Source: Alisma plantago-aquatica
Lineage: Eukaryota > Streptophyta > Magnoliopsida > Alismatales > Alismataceae
NCBI GenBank assembly: GCA_963693085.1
Contig: OY856409.1
Span: 1,619,761,711-1,619,825,710 of the forward strand
DNA length: 64,000 bases
Direction: 5' to 3'
A model generated the notes under the pieces. It was not told where the DNA came from. It worked only from the letters and a program-made list of their open reading frames with translations, and did no database searches. Below, in pieces: positions 37,070 to 49,729 of this stretch; the first letter of the stretch is position 1; every line of letters begins with the position of its first letter. The position numbers were made by a program, and so were the translations under genes.

Positions 37070-37656
37070 GGAGGACGAGAACCAGGAGAAGAAGAAACAA
37101 AATTTGGAGCTCAGCTAGAGGATCAGTGGCAAGAACACTTAGAAACAACCTAGGGTTGGGTTTGGGAACAAGTTTCACCTTGGATAGGCTAGGAAAGAGG
37201 TAGGAATGGTTTTAGGTTTGGAGGACAAACTAAATTGTTGGTCAACTTCCTCTAGTTAAGAGCGAAGAAATCGGTCGAACGAACCCACTTATCACTTACA
37301 ACACAATGTTTTGAATGAGTTTGTGATTTGGTTAACTCGGCCGACGCTGTGTGTAGTTCAGTCCTCGGGCAGCCCAACTTACCCCAGGCTCAAACGACAA
37401 CTAAGTTTGTCTCAATGATATGAGCATTAATTGTAGGGTCCTAGAGAATTATGTAAATGCATTTATCTATCCTACCATGTATTTTAAGCATATATAGACA
37501 CTTTTTAATAACCATGGGCTACTATTTTGTCACAAAATAAGTGTTTGCGAAAAAGAACCAATTTGAGAAAAACAAGGCATTAAAACTTGGCAATTTGAGA
37601 AAAAAGAAGCACATGTTAAGCACTTTTAAGCAAAAACATAGAGTAAATTGAACATA

Positions 37657-40600
37657 TTATCTAGGAGACATAGAGTTATAATCAAAAGAACTAATAAGTA
37701 ATTTTGATCTAATAAACTTAAATTTCTCTCTAGTTAGAGGTTCAGTGAAAATATTCGCAAGTTTATTTTTTGTGTCCACATGAGTGATGTAGACATCTTT
37801 CTTAGCAATGTGGTCACCAAGGAAATGATTGTGGACCTCTATGTGTTTAGATCTACTATACAATATAGGATTGTATGGAAAATTAATTGCACTAGTATTA
37901 TAAAAATAGATAGGAGAAGCATTGCAGAAAACATTAATGTCTTGGAGCATTTGATTCATCCATAGGACTTGGTCACAAAAACTTCTAGTTGCAATGTATT
38001 CAACCTTGCTAGTTGAAAGAACCATAGTGGTTTGCTTCTTAGAAAACCAAGAAACTAAACATGGTACTAGAAGGAATCAAGTGTCGCTTGTACACTTTCT
38101 ATCAACTAGACACCCAACATAATCTAGATCACTACACAATGTAAGAGTAAAGTCCCATGACTTAGGATACCATAGTCCAAATTTTGTGTTTTGGTTAGGT
38201 ACCCTAAAATCCTCTTAATAGTTACAAGATGAGATTCTCTAGGGTTTTATTGAAATATATCACACAAGCCAACACTAAACATTATATCTAGTCTAGATGT
38301 AGTTAGATATTGTAAGCTACCAATCATAACTCTATATAGCTTCTCATTTACCTTTACACCTTCTTCATCCTTGTCAAGTTTGGAAGTATTGGACATGGGA
38401 GTATCCATTGGCTTTGTGTTTTCCAACCCAAAGCACTTCAAGAGCTTATTAGTGTACTTATCTTAGTTGATAATGTTTTCATATTTTGTTTGCTTTGTTT
38501 GGAAGCCACAGAATAATGTGAGCTCCCCCATCATGCTCATCTCAAATTTACTCTACACGAGAGAGCTAAACTCCTTGCAAAAATCAAGATTAGTCCCGCC
38601 AAAAATGATATCATTGAAATAAATTTGAATTATTAAGAAATTGTTAGAAATGTGTTTTAGAAAGAGAGTAGAGTCAACTTTTCCCATGACATAGCCATTA
38701 TCAAATAAAAAGTTTCTTAATTTATCATACCAAGATCTATGGGTTTGTTTGAGTCCATAAAGAGCCTTTTGTAATAGATAATAATGGTTAGCATGCTTGT
38801 CATGTTCAAATCCAGGAGCTTGAGCCACATAGACTTCCTACTCTATTTCTCCATTCAAAAATACACTTTTGACATCCATTTGATAAAGCAAAAAGTTTTT
38901 ATGACTAGCAAACGCAAGTAACATTCTAATAGATTCAACTCTAGCAACAGGAGCATAAATCAATACCTTCATGTAGGTTGTAACCTTGTGCTGCTAACCT
39001 TTCATTGTTCCTTACCACATTACCACTCTCATCAATCTTGTTTCTATAGACCCACTTGGTGCAAATGATCTGTCTATTAGTTGGTCTTGGCACTAGAGTC
39101 CACACCTTTTTTTTATTTTTTCAAGTTCTTCTTGCATGGCTATGTTCTACTTATTGTCCTCAAGAGCTTCTTTGACATTCTTTGGCTCACGTTGGGAGAT
39201 CAAGGTGGCATCTTCTTATTCTATTATTGAAATCTATTATGTCTTCACCTGTTAAAAGAGGTTGCCAATGATAAGCTCTTTTAGATGGTCCTTTCCAAAG
39301 CAAGGAGTTGGATCCTTCTTTTCTTGTTCTTTTGAGACTTCAACTTCATCCACCACTTTTCCTTTGTTGTTGATATCTATTTCTTTCAATATAGGAATTA
39401 CTTCATATACAACATCATTATTCACAATATTTTTGGAAATATAGGGGTTAGTATCAATAAATTTAACAATGATTGGTTCTTCTATTTTATATAGTTCAAT
39501 GTTAAACACTCTAGAGGATCTAATAGTAGTGATATAGTCAAGGAAGAAAGGTTTGTAAGATTTTGTAGCAAACTTCCTGAGAGAATATTTGGTGTTCAAA
39601 ACAAAGCATGGGCAATCAAATTAATTTATGAAAGAAGTCAATATAAGGCTTTCTACCATGCCATAAGTCATAGGGGGTTTTCTTAAGCAAAGGATGTGTG
39701 AAAACCCTATTTTGCACAAAATAAGAAATACTAATGGCTTCATACCAAAACTTCTTGGGATTGTCATATTCCAAGAACAATGTCCTAGCCATATCTTGTA
39801 ATGACTTATTCTTCCTCTCTACTGCCCCATTTTGTTGGGCTGTGCGAGGGCAAAAAAGTTGTACAAGTAACTGGAATTTTCTCAAAACCTTTCAAACAAA
39901 TCATTTTCAAATTCTCCCCATAGTCACTATGGATAGAGATCATTTGTCAAGAAGTTTCAATTTCAATTCATTTTTAGAAAGTCAAGAAAACATCAAGTGT
40001 ATCACTCTTTGCAATCAAGAAGAAAATCCAAGTAAAGCAAAAGAAATCATCAACTATCACTAGGTAATACTTGCTACCACGAAGCGTTTGAGTTCTCATT
40101 GGTATAAATAGATCAATGTGAAGAAATTCATGAACCTCTTGGTTCTAAGGACTCTTTTGAATTTAAAGTAGGATTTAGTTTTCTTTCCCTGTGTGTGAGG
40201 TTGGCATTCCTCACCCTTCTCAAAGTCCAATTTAGGAAGTCATTTGACCAATTCCTTTTTTCTTAACTTCTTTAATCGATGCATATTTACATGACCAAGG
40301 TTGAAGTGCCACAAAGATATATCATTTTGTTCAACAACTAGCCATTTACCAAAAATAGTCTTAAGAGAGTCAAGAACAACAATGTAGAGATTTCCATTTC
40401 TAGTTCCCTTATATATAACATTGTAATTGATGGAATCTAGAAGCAAGTATTCATGAGAAGTAAAAAGAAAAAGATATCTATTGTCACATAGCTGACTAAC
40501 ACTAATTAAATTGTGATCTAGGCCATCTACTAGATGAACATTTTTTATGCATAGTGAGTCACCTATTGATTTACCTTTCTTGTTGTCCCTAAAAGTAACC

Positions 40601-40695
40601 AAGCCACCTTTTCTTTTTGATAAGGTGTTGAAGTGGTCCTTATTACTGATCATACGCTTGGAGCATCCACTATCAACAATCCATTTTCCTTTATC
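37657..40695 (-). pseudogene. pol of the Sirevirus-like element
   Basis: Fragments in copia order. The protease active site DSGCS lies near 40670. A GAG-pre-integrase module has WHFNLGHVNMHRL (about 40300). The integrase end has RTAQQNGAVERKN (about 39830). RT has LYGLKQTHRSWYDKL (about 38740), but its catalytic YVDD box reads YFNDIIFG, with the first Asp changed to Asn. RNase H ends with SKVEYIATRSFC and RSKHIEVHNHF before the stop at 37657. Stops and frameshifts occur at about 40240, 39600, 38830, 38550 and 38240. It is inactive. Confidence 0.85.
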
Positions 40696-40899
40696 CTATA
40701 AAGAAAAGAGAGGTCAGTGCCCAATTCAAACTTTGGGATTTGAAGTTAGCTTGGGGACCATTTCGTGTTTGGGTTGGTCCCTTTCTTTTTATAATGACAA
40801 AAAGTAGAGTAATGATCATCACACTTACAATGAACACAAACTATTGATGTCATATATCCAGAAGTCTTTCTATGGTATATTGGAGGTCACTTGCTCTTT

Positions 40900-43740
40900 T
40901 TCTTACCTTAGCACTGGTTCTTTGGACCTCCCTCATATCCCAAACCACTACTACCCACTTGTTTGGTAGAGTGTTATAAGACTTAATTTAGGGACTTTTC
41001 CCCTTAAAGGAACTTTTGCAAGGATGCTTCAAGCATATGATAATCATCACTAAGACTTATCATTGTACAAGAAAAACTAGCAAGATCATCTTGAGCATGC
41101 AATAAGTTGGCCTTCAAATAGAGGGATTTAGATAGATAAGAGTCTTTTTAAGTTAGATATTTCTTTACTAGGCAAGATAGGTATAGATTCAAGATCATTA
41201 ATTCCAAGAAGAAGCCTACCATTTTCAGTTCTAAGCATTACAAGTTCATTAATATAAGTTTGGTTTTCATCTTTAGGATAATTCATTCTTTAGATAAATA
41301 CCATTTTTAGTTTCAACACCATTAAATTGAAGTTCAAGCTCATGGAATTTCTCTAGTAAAGAATTTATACTATCGTTATGAGTTTTCTCATTTTTCTCAA
41401 GCACTTAACTAGCATATAAATCATCTATCATTTTCCCTAATCTCTTCTTTTTAGATTTGCACTTTAATAAGAAGAACGCGAAGCATGAATCATATTAATA
41501 AGGCATCTTTTCAAAAATCATTTAAACTTACCTAACTTGCCTCACTTACCTCACTAACCTCTTCAATTGTGGTAGCCATGAGGGCAATATGGCATTCTCC
41601 TTTAATTGACCTCAATCACTAGAAGAAGTCTCATCCCAAGAGGCATGGGTTGCATCTTTTCCCCTTCTTTTTTTTAATGTAAATATACTATTTCATTATG
41701 GAGGAGCCATACAACATATACATGTGAAGAAAGATACACCCACTGACCACATACAAGAGAAGAATAGATACAAAATATAGAAACTCATATCAGAACATGA
41801 TAAGTACAATGATGTATAGATCTCTCTTCCATTCCACTATTAATAACAGCCTTCAATGAGAGATTCCTTCAACCTGAGCTTAAATCTATGATAGAGTAAA
41901 AGTTCCAAACAAGTGATCAAAGAAGGGATCACCTTCACACTCACTACCATACAACACATAAACATAGATGAACCTATCATAAAGGGGGACACCAGATAAC
42001 ACAGACATCTAGAAGCTAAAAGAAACAAAGAAAATTGACCTGAAAGAAAAGACAACAGACCACACTAAGTCATCGGCAGAACAGCCACAACGGATCCCTA
42101 CACAAGACAAGCAAAGGAGCATAAAAGGTCAGAGGAAAGAACAAGAATGGAGGGTAAAGCACAGAGGAACCCCACCACCACTTACCAAGGATCCCAACTC
42201 GATCAAAATCGAGAAAGGAACGGAAGCAACCCCTTATTATCCCCTGCCCCAACAAGCCAACAGGGAAACCAAGGGCACACCTACCAAGCCCTAGACGGAA
42301 AAACACAAAAAGGAAACAAAAGAAGAGGGGGAACGATAACTTGACAACTACTGACTCATAAAAAAGATGAAAGAATAAGAAAAAGGAGGGGGAGGCCAGA
42401 ACTATAGCAACCCAAAGGGAGACATAACTCCAGATCCATCCACACAAAAGTGCCAACACACCACACCTGTGAAAGTAAGAACCATCACCGCATATCCTAT
42501 GACACAGTCACCCTACAAGACGCATCTGGGAATCTGACCTTTCAGACCATACGACACACCGAGAAGTAGGGAGACGAATCATAGAAGACACCGCTGAATA
42601 GGGAACCAAAAACTCGAGCGAGGAAGGGTCAGGGGGAGAAGGCCAACACACAAGGGCAATAGGAGCCCCTCCCCTAAGCCAGAGAAGCACGAGAGAGAAT
42701 GGTGCTCCTAGGGTCGGCGCTGCTAATATGCTCAGCATGCCAGTTTTTCTTCTTCTTCTTCTTCTTGAATTGTAGTCCTCCTCCTTCCTATGGTTGCTCT
42801 TATGGTGTGACTTCTTGGCTTTTGGGAACTAATTTATGTAATGTCCCTTTTGACCACACTCATAGCATCTAGGAGTAGAGGAGCAGGAGGGTTCCCTTGA
42901 AATGCTTTCCCTTTGAGTAATGAGCTTCAATGTCACTAGGGGAGTCATCTTCACTTGAAGGTGGAGAAGCTTGGCTAATAGCTTGCTATCACACAATGGA
43001 TTCAATTTGAGATTTGAATGCACTTTCCTTCTCCTACTTGGATTTTTTCTCCTCTAGGTTTTCTACTTCTTTTTTTTGCTTGTCAAGTCTCACTTCAAAA
43101 GCTTTTAGATTTCCTATGAGCTCTTCAATAGGAATTTCACCAAGAGACTTTGATTCTTCAATGGTGGTCCCCTTTGTTTGCCACTGCTTGGGAAGAGTCT
43201 AAGGATATTTTATTTGATTTTTCCTTCATACATAGGATGAGACAAAGTTGCAATCCCATTCAGAGTAGTGTTGAGTCTTGAATACATTTCAACAACTCTT
43301 TCCTACTTCTTGATCTTGAACTTTTCAAGAAGATCATTGAGCATATACACATTGAATGCTTTGACTTGATTGGTGCCTTCATAAGAGATGTAAATCTTAT
43401 TTTAAATCTCATAGGGTGTATTCCAAGAAGAAATTTGGTTGAACTCAATCAGAGTGAGGGTAGAGTAGATGATGTTAATGATTTTAGCATTGAGTTGAGA
43501 TTTCTTGAAGGTAGCCTCATCCCAAGTAGCATATTCTCCCTTTGGATCTTTGTATGAAAAGACAATAGTATTCCATAGGTCGTAGCTCATGCCTTGAATG
43601 TAGAATTGCATCCTTCTCTTCTAGTATAGGAAGTGTGTGCCATCGAAGATGTGTGTATGCATGGAGAATCCACCCTTAATGTTGAGAGATTCCAACAAAT
43701 TTTCACCAATCTTCTCGTATTGTTGGAGTACTTAGTTGGA
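40900..43740 (-). pseudogene. gag of the Sirevirus-like element, split by a LINE fragment
   Basis: The N-terminal half has MQFYIQGMSYDLWNTIV (about 43600), then NAKIINI and LIEFNQISSW, landmarks of copia gag (DUF4219/UBN2-type). The zinc knuckle CYECGQKGHYIN is at about 42870-42830. It runs into a Lys/Arg-rich stretch that is interrupted at 42743-41668 and continues with a Trp-Asp-Glu/Ser-rich tail (ATHASWDETSSS, about 41650-41610). Several stops are present, so it is not translatable. Confidence 0.72.
41668..42743 (-). mobile_element. LINE 3' fragment inserted in gag (minus strand)
   Basis: The sequence does not belong to gag, which resumes on both sides within the same Lys/Arg-coding TTCTTC tract. 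On the minus strand it is T-rich 3' UTR-like DNA ending in GTATATTTACATTAAAAAAAA, a poly-A end typical of plant LINEs. It is 5'-truncated, about 1.08 kb. The low-complexity TTCTTC flanks prevent a firm target duplication. No RT domain is included. Confidence 0.6.
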
Positions 43741-43749
43741 GAAGACCAA

Positions 43750-43761
43750 GTTCTACTACCA
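43750..43761 (-). other. Degenerate primer binding site of the Sirevirus-like element
   Basis: The minus strand reads TGGTAGTAGAAC then TTGGTC, against TGGTATCAGAGC TTGGTT in typical Sireviruses: three mismatches in twelve. It lies two bases inside the LTR end. Confidence 0.65.
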
Positions 43762-43763
43762 AC

Positions 43764-46700
43764 TATTGGATCTATGGGTCTAGAAGGGGGGTAAATATAG
43801 CTAAAAGCACTTAAACAATACACATTAGACCTTCAAGATATTTTCAAAAAGATATTTCTATATTGAAAAGTGAGGGAGTGAGAGATTGAAAAAACACCAC
43901 AAGAAGGCTAAAATGTATCTTGGTTCCAACCTCCAAAATAGGAGGAGTACATCCACTACCTAGAGGGGTCAATCTCTAGGATTTTCAGCCATGTCACACT
44001 TCTTATAATCTACTATAATAGTTACAACATATAGACCTCCTTGTTCAATGTCAAGGGTACCTAGCTTTCCTTTTAGGGACAAGGGAGTCAACAACCATTA
44101 CAAAGGATTTACCTATGTACATACAAAGAATCTACTTCGTTCATCAAGGTATTATCCATTCTTATAGAAGATCATCATGTTGGTATGTATGCCCAGAGAG
44201 CCAATCATATGATGCTTGTAGTGGCATATCATGTATACGATTTGATTGATAATAAATGTGATATTCCAATTTATTATGTTATTCAGTTATGAGATAATGA
44301 TATAACATAATAAAAGTCTAAAGAATGATATTACTCAATGACATATGTCTTCGAGTTGAGGACTTAAATGATGAGATTATATAGATGTCAAGAGCATATG
44401 CATTCTTGTTATGTCCCTAGTCATATGTTATTATGGAAGGATAATAGACATCAATAATACATAAGACTAGAGTGTGTGTTGGTTGATGACAGAATCTCAT
44501 TAGTCATGATATGTGATATCAAACTAAGCATATAGATACTTTTTAGAGAACAACATAGCAAACATGCCCACCATGAGAGTGACACATGAAAACCATGATT
44601 GGTAGTCAGAGTCATCTCTCATAGTGATGGTGGTGATTGTGGTTCTTAGTCCTGAAATCACTACACTCATCACATGTCGTTCGGTGTGCTTTGATATCAT
44701 CCACTGTGATCCTGAACAAGGGTTGCCATAAAGGTGGTGCTCCAGTGCATTGTGACACATGGGGATGACTGTGAGTAATGTAGATGGGATTTTTCCCTCC
44801 TACATGAGTTTAATATCATGTCCACTTGATAAGTGAGACTGAGAAATGCATGGCCATGGTTTTGTGACTCAATATGTGATATTGGAGTTACATGTATCTC
44901 AGACTGTCTGCTCTAGTTCAAGGAACATGGATGGAATGTTGAAGAGGATGATGATTTCATGCCTTGAGTTCAATCTAGATATAAGAGACAATGGAACTAT
45001 ACATTCACTATAACACCAGTAACAGATGATAGGTTAAGTTGTTTGCCAACTTCTCCAATTACTTGAGAAGAAATAAAGTCTTGCTAGATACCAATCAATG
45101 CTTGTGAAATCATAATATGACTACAAATATCACTGCTAATGTAATGTGGAGCCTACCAGGTCACACACATAGGATGTGATTGGAATAGGAGAATAAGTGT
45201 GGACATGATTGGAAATGTCCTAAATTAAATTGATTGCTAAAACATTTAGGTAATCTAGTATAATATTGGAATATAATCTGAGTTAATTGGTTAAAGTTCT
45301 TAAGCTAATTAATTGTATTCCATTATTCAGTCGGCTGGCTGATCTAGAGCAATTAACTAGAGATGGATAATGGAAATTAGTTAATAAATTAATGTGATTA
45401 ATTGGTAAGTTAAATGATTCCAAATATTCTTTTAATTGTCCACGAGCGGATTATTTTAAACACAGTCACATCCTTTTATTTTCCCAAGGTTTTTATGAAA
45501 CACTACTTCCTTTCTTTGCTATTTATAAGGGCATGATGACTGTATTTGATACATTCTTAGATACACACTCTTGTACGTGAACCCTAGCCATCATCTTACC
45601 CAATTGAGAGAGGAGAGAAACTATGCTAGTACATATTCAAGCAGAAGGCTACTCCTTCCTTCTGACTCAAGAAGTGTGATGTGGAGTTTCAGTCCATCTG
45701 TGTGGACGAACTAGAGATGCACACGATGTTGTCCCTACATTCAAAGGATGACCAAGGACCGTTTGTTCACGCTAGGAGCGACCCACATCACTACATGAAG
45801 GGACGCTATAGGACTTACTCTGGGACGAGGTATATCACTGCACCCTCCTTCTGAATACATTGTTGTCAATGAGATATACTTGTAGAGTATGTGGATTTTA
45901 TTGCTTCCTCTATTCTTGTCGCCTCCAAAAAATCCAACACATCCGCCTTTTATCACGCTTCCTTATTCAATGAAGTCCACCTCCTTCTTCTAGGAAATCA
46001 ACTTCAAGTCATCACTTTACTAGAGAGAGGTTGGAAAAGAGAGTGGAGAGCTTCACAAGATGTACATTAAGGCAACTCTCTTACAAGGATCCTAACTCAG
46101 TCAATTGGATGTAGATTTGTAAACGAGCTTAAGAGAGATTAGGGGCTCTTAGAGGCAAAATCACTCAACTATAGTAGGGGGTCATAGAAGGAAAACTTAT
46201 AATGAAGTCTAAGGGGCCCTATTTATAGTTGAGGGTGCTTACTAGCAAGTAGATCACTTAGGTTTGAATTCTAGCTATTTTGGGTGTTCTAATGGATATA
46301 TTTTCAAGTTTTACAACACTCCAATGGCTAGAAACACTTTTTTACACTTTACCATACAATGTTATCGGTTGAGTTACCTTTTGGAAAAGTCGATCGATGA
46401 GGGTATATAACAGAAGAATTTTGAAGTTGTTGGTCAAGTTTATCTTGGATGAAACTCGGTTGACTGCTTTAATTTTTTTTTGCTAGTATAGGCTGTTGGT
46501 TGAGTTGCCACCAAGAGAAACTCGGACGACCCTATGAATTGCCAAGAGCCAAATAGGTTTTCGGTCGAGTTTCTACAAGGACAAACTCGACCAACAAGCA
46601 TGTCTATGATCATTTTGGACAAATTCCCAAAAAGTTCTTAAATGTTATAATTAAGTGCTCTCAATTTTTCTGAAGCTTATTTATATGTACTACATTTAAT

Positions 46701-46910
46701 ACAAATGATCTACAAAATGATTCTAATAGAGATAAATATTCTTCAAATCTTGCATTTGTATTGATTTTGACTTGTTTTCTAGCAAACTAAGGCTTGCTAA
46801 TTTCATCTGCTTCATGTACCTAGTACCTAACATTAATCTCAAATAGACATATTCAATGCACATGAATGGAATGGTTAAGTCATCATCAAAATATGGACAA
46901 TGTATAACTA
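43764..46910 (-). repeat. 5' LTR of the Sirevirus-like element, split by a solo LTR
   Basis: 43764-44177 and 45940-46910 align to 33425-34807. The inner edge reads TATTGG where the 3' LTR has TGTTGG. Stem-loop remnants, for example GGTCGAGTTTCTACAAGG then ACAAACTCGACC, are at 46360-46595. Confidence 0.85.
44178..45939 (+). mobile_element. Solo LTR, family A copy 2 (1.76 kb)
   Basis: Begins TGTTGGTATGTATGCC and ends AATCCAACA. It is homologous along its length to 10990-12734. The flanks are CATCA (44173-44177) and CATCC (45940-45944). The 3' LTR of the host element, near 33840-33860, shows the uninterrupted sequence, so the insertion is proven by an internal empty site. No internal region remains. 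Confidence 0.88.
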
Positions 46911-48141
46911 TTATGTAACGACCGTCTCGTGAAAACAAGATTAACTAATGCGAAAGTGTTCACTAAGCAGCGGATTACCAAAAATCACTAAAAAATAAAA
47001 CCTTTTTATCAAAAGATCCATTGAAGGAAAACTTTCTCACATAGAACCAAAGTAACATAATTACATTCTTGTTCATAGGTACATATTCTGTATCATCTCC
47101 TTTTGAGAATTACAAGCATTAACTGTCCGGTCAAGCTAAACACAGGCAGTATAAAATCTCGAGGCTCTAAGCCAAAATCTCGAAAACACTAACTATTACT
47201 TTGAGGACCTGAGAGTACAGAGATGACACATAGGACTCTATTTACATCTATACAAGGCATAACAGCCAGTGTCTCCACCTGAGACTTCACTGCTGTCTCT
47301 GCTGCTGCTGTTTTTGCCCTTCACCTATTGAAGGGTTTCTGTCTCCTCGTCCGCGACCACCTAAAAATGTAGTTCCCATGGGGGTGAGACAATTGTAAAT
47401 TGCCCCAGCGAGAGATATAACTCTCCGCTTGTAACATTATTATTGCAGCTTAAGAAGTTACATATGAAAAGAGGAATCATATTTGTTTGACAGCAGTTAC
47501 TTCAATGTCTAACAGATTAGAATATTAATCTTATTCAACATTGCAGTTATAACTTGAAAGAGCATCATATCACATATCCATTAGGGAATATGAAGAACAT
47601 GTATAACATTTATCCACTACAGAATCATTATCACAGCATTAACTCTCTTCAGGCTTAGATCATATATCTAAAGCTTGGCATTGTCATAGTGGATTCATGG
47701 CCTGTAGCCACACTCTTTTCTCAGAGTATTGGGATCTCAATCCCTCAACTCATCAAGTACAAATCCACTTCTTAACACATTCATCATTATGATTATAGAA
47801 TTTGGGTATTTAAACCCTTATCTCATCATAGAACACTTGTTACCACTTATTAAGTAACTTCATACCTTCAGGTCATCTGACCAAGGACATTATAATTCTT
47901 TCTGCACAAAGTATTGCACATAGTTCACAAAGCTCATATCACCTCTTATTACCCCTTAATAGGCAACAAGACATATGAAAGCTTATAAGGTCTATAGAAC
48001 ATTTTCAACGTACAGAACATCATAGCCCATACCTGGCTATGCTCATCTTCTCATCATATCTGCATGATTAGTAATCATGATGCAATTACATATCAGTACC
48101 ATGCAATACAAGGGTTATCTTATTATATTCATAACCCATTA

Positions 48142-48455
48142 GTCTGTATTTGAGCTTCACATAGAATTACTCTATGTTAGAGCTTCACATAACACCACCC
48201 TGCATTAGGGACTCACATAGAAATCACCCTACATTAGAGATTCACATAGCATTTACCCTACATTAGGGATTCACATAGCAATTACCCTGCATTAGAGATT
48301 CACATAGCATTTACCCTACATTAGGGATTCACATAGCAATTACCCTGCATTAGAGATTCACATAGCATTTACCCTACATTAGGGATTCACATAGCAATTA
48401 CCCTGTGTTAGGGTTCATATAGTATTACCCTGTATTAGGGTTCACATAGCAAGGA
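48142..48455. repeat. Tandem array, 29-bp unit (58-bp higher order) inside the 5.5-kb LTR
   Basis: Around ten units of the type TTCACATAGC followed by ATTTACCCTRCATTAGRGA. Alternating AATTACCCTG and ATTTACCCTA versions make a 58-bp higher-order period. Outer units are more diverged than inner ones, the usual sign of unequal exchange. Confidence 0.9.
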
Positions 48456-49050
48456 ATCATTATGGAATAATATGTATTTTAATCATACTTCATTATTCTC
48501 ATCATTTATCATTAAATGAATTATCAACACACAGCATGAATTTCTCTTTCATCTTTGCCAGACTATGATTACATCATAGTTTATAGGTTTGGATTAACCC
48601 TTTTCATAAGGCATGTTGGCCTACATTCAACATGGTACATTTCATCATAATTTAACCATTGACATGACATATCTCATGTGTTATTCATCCAATTATATTG
48701 GACTTATAACACATCAAGGTATACCAGTATTGGGCTGTTGGATGTGATATTTATCATATCTTGATGTATCACTTCCCTCAACACCTTTATCTTACTTGAG
48801 TTTCATACACTTAGCTTGTATTAGGGTATTACCCATGCTAATACTTTATGTACCAGTTCATCACATTTATCATGTAAGGTAGTGATCATTAGTCACTCAC
48901 TTAGAATATACATCCATTGCCAATACTATGACTCATCCATAAGTTAGGAATTAACAAAAAGACCATATTAGGTCCCTTTCAAATCAACTCAAAGTTAAAC
49001 ATAGAGCAATAAGTCCGTGCAACCAAGAAAGGCCGTGCAAAGGGAAGCCA

Positions 49051-49150
49051 CCACGGCCGTTCTACCTTGCACGGTCGTGCAAAGTGAAGCTACCACGGCC
49101 GTGCTACCTTGCACGGTCGTGCTGAGTAAAGTTGCCACAGCCGTGCTACA
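49051..49150. repeat. 42-bp tandem repeat with palindromic CG-rich core
   Basis: CCACRGCCGT recurs at 49051, 49093 and 49135, a strict 42-bp period. Each unit contains both CACGGCCGTG-like and GCACGGTCGTGC palindromes in an otherwise AT-rich LTR. Confidence 0.88.
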
Positions 49151-49729
49151 TAGGATCACCACATGAATCATATTTATTTATATATATTAATTCTATTCTT
49201 TGATCCTTTCAACTTGATTAGGTCACATGAACCCTTCAATCAAATGCATACAACTATGATTAACATAGTGTACCAAGTCATTGGTCCTATAAACAATTAG
49301 GGATTCATCCCTTGATTGACACTAATCACTTAGGTACTATTAGGGTTTCAACCTTTGTACCTTCATTGATTATCATTACTAATCATCATTGGATCAATGG
49401 ATCATTCATCATCTTAATTTTCAAGAGATTCAATCACATTGGACCTCCATTACATAAAGCATCCAATTGAATTAGGGTTTCCAATGTTGATTCCTTCAAT
49501 CATTGGATTCATGGAACCAATCATCAATTGGACCTATACTCATACTTCAATTGAGTTTAATAAGTCAACCTTCAACTTATTTGACCCTCAATTGACCCTC
49601 AATTGATCATCAATTAGGGTTTGATTCAATTGAATTTGGGTTTAGAATCAATAATCCATCAACACTAATCAATGTAAGACTAGTTGCTTTGAAACCATTG
49701 AACCATCATCCAAATTAGGTATGAACTGA

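Larger units (their letters stand above)
33425..46910 (-). mobile_element. Sirevirus-like Ty1/copia element with envelope-like ORF (minus strand)
   Basis: On the minus strand the order is 5' LTR (46910-43764, about 1,380 bp after removing a nested solo LTR), degenerate initiator-Met primer site (43761-43750), gag, protease, integrase, RT, RNase H, a third ORF with envelope-like position and composition, polypurine tract AATGGGGGAGA (34818-34808), and 3' LTR (34807-33425, 1,383 bp). Integrase before RT makes it copia; a large gag and a third ORF after pol point to Sirevirus/Maximus (established for that genus). The LTRs are clearly more than 10% diverged, so the insertion is old. The target duplication is unclear: the left flank is TTATT, and the right flank is TTAGG once the 5.5-kb LTR is removed. 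Confidence 0.85.

Noticed and set aside
42070..42459. 129-codon hydrophobic minus-strand ORF
   Set aside because: Reads T-rich LINE 3' UTR; the Phe/Leu-rich composition explains the apparent membrane character.
48142..48455. CRISPR-like spaced repeats
   Set aside because: Units are head-to-tail without unique spacers, inside a plant LTR; this is a minisatellite.
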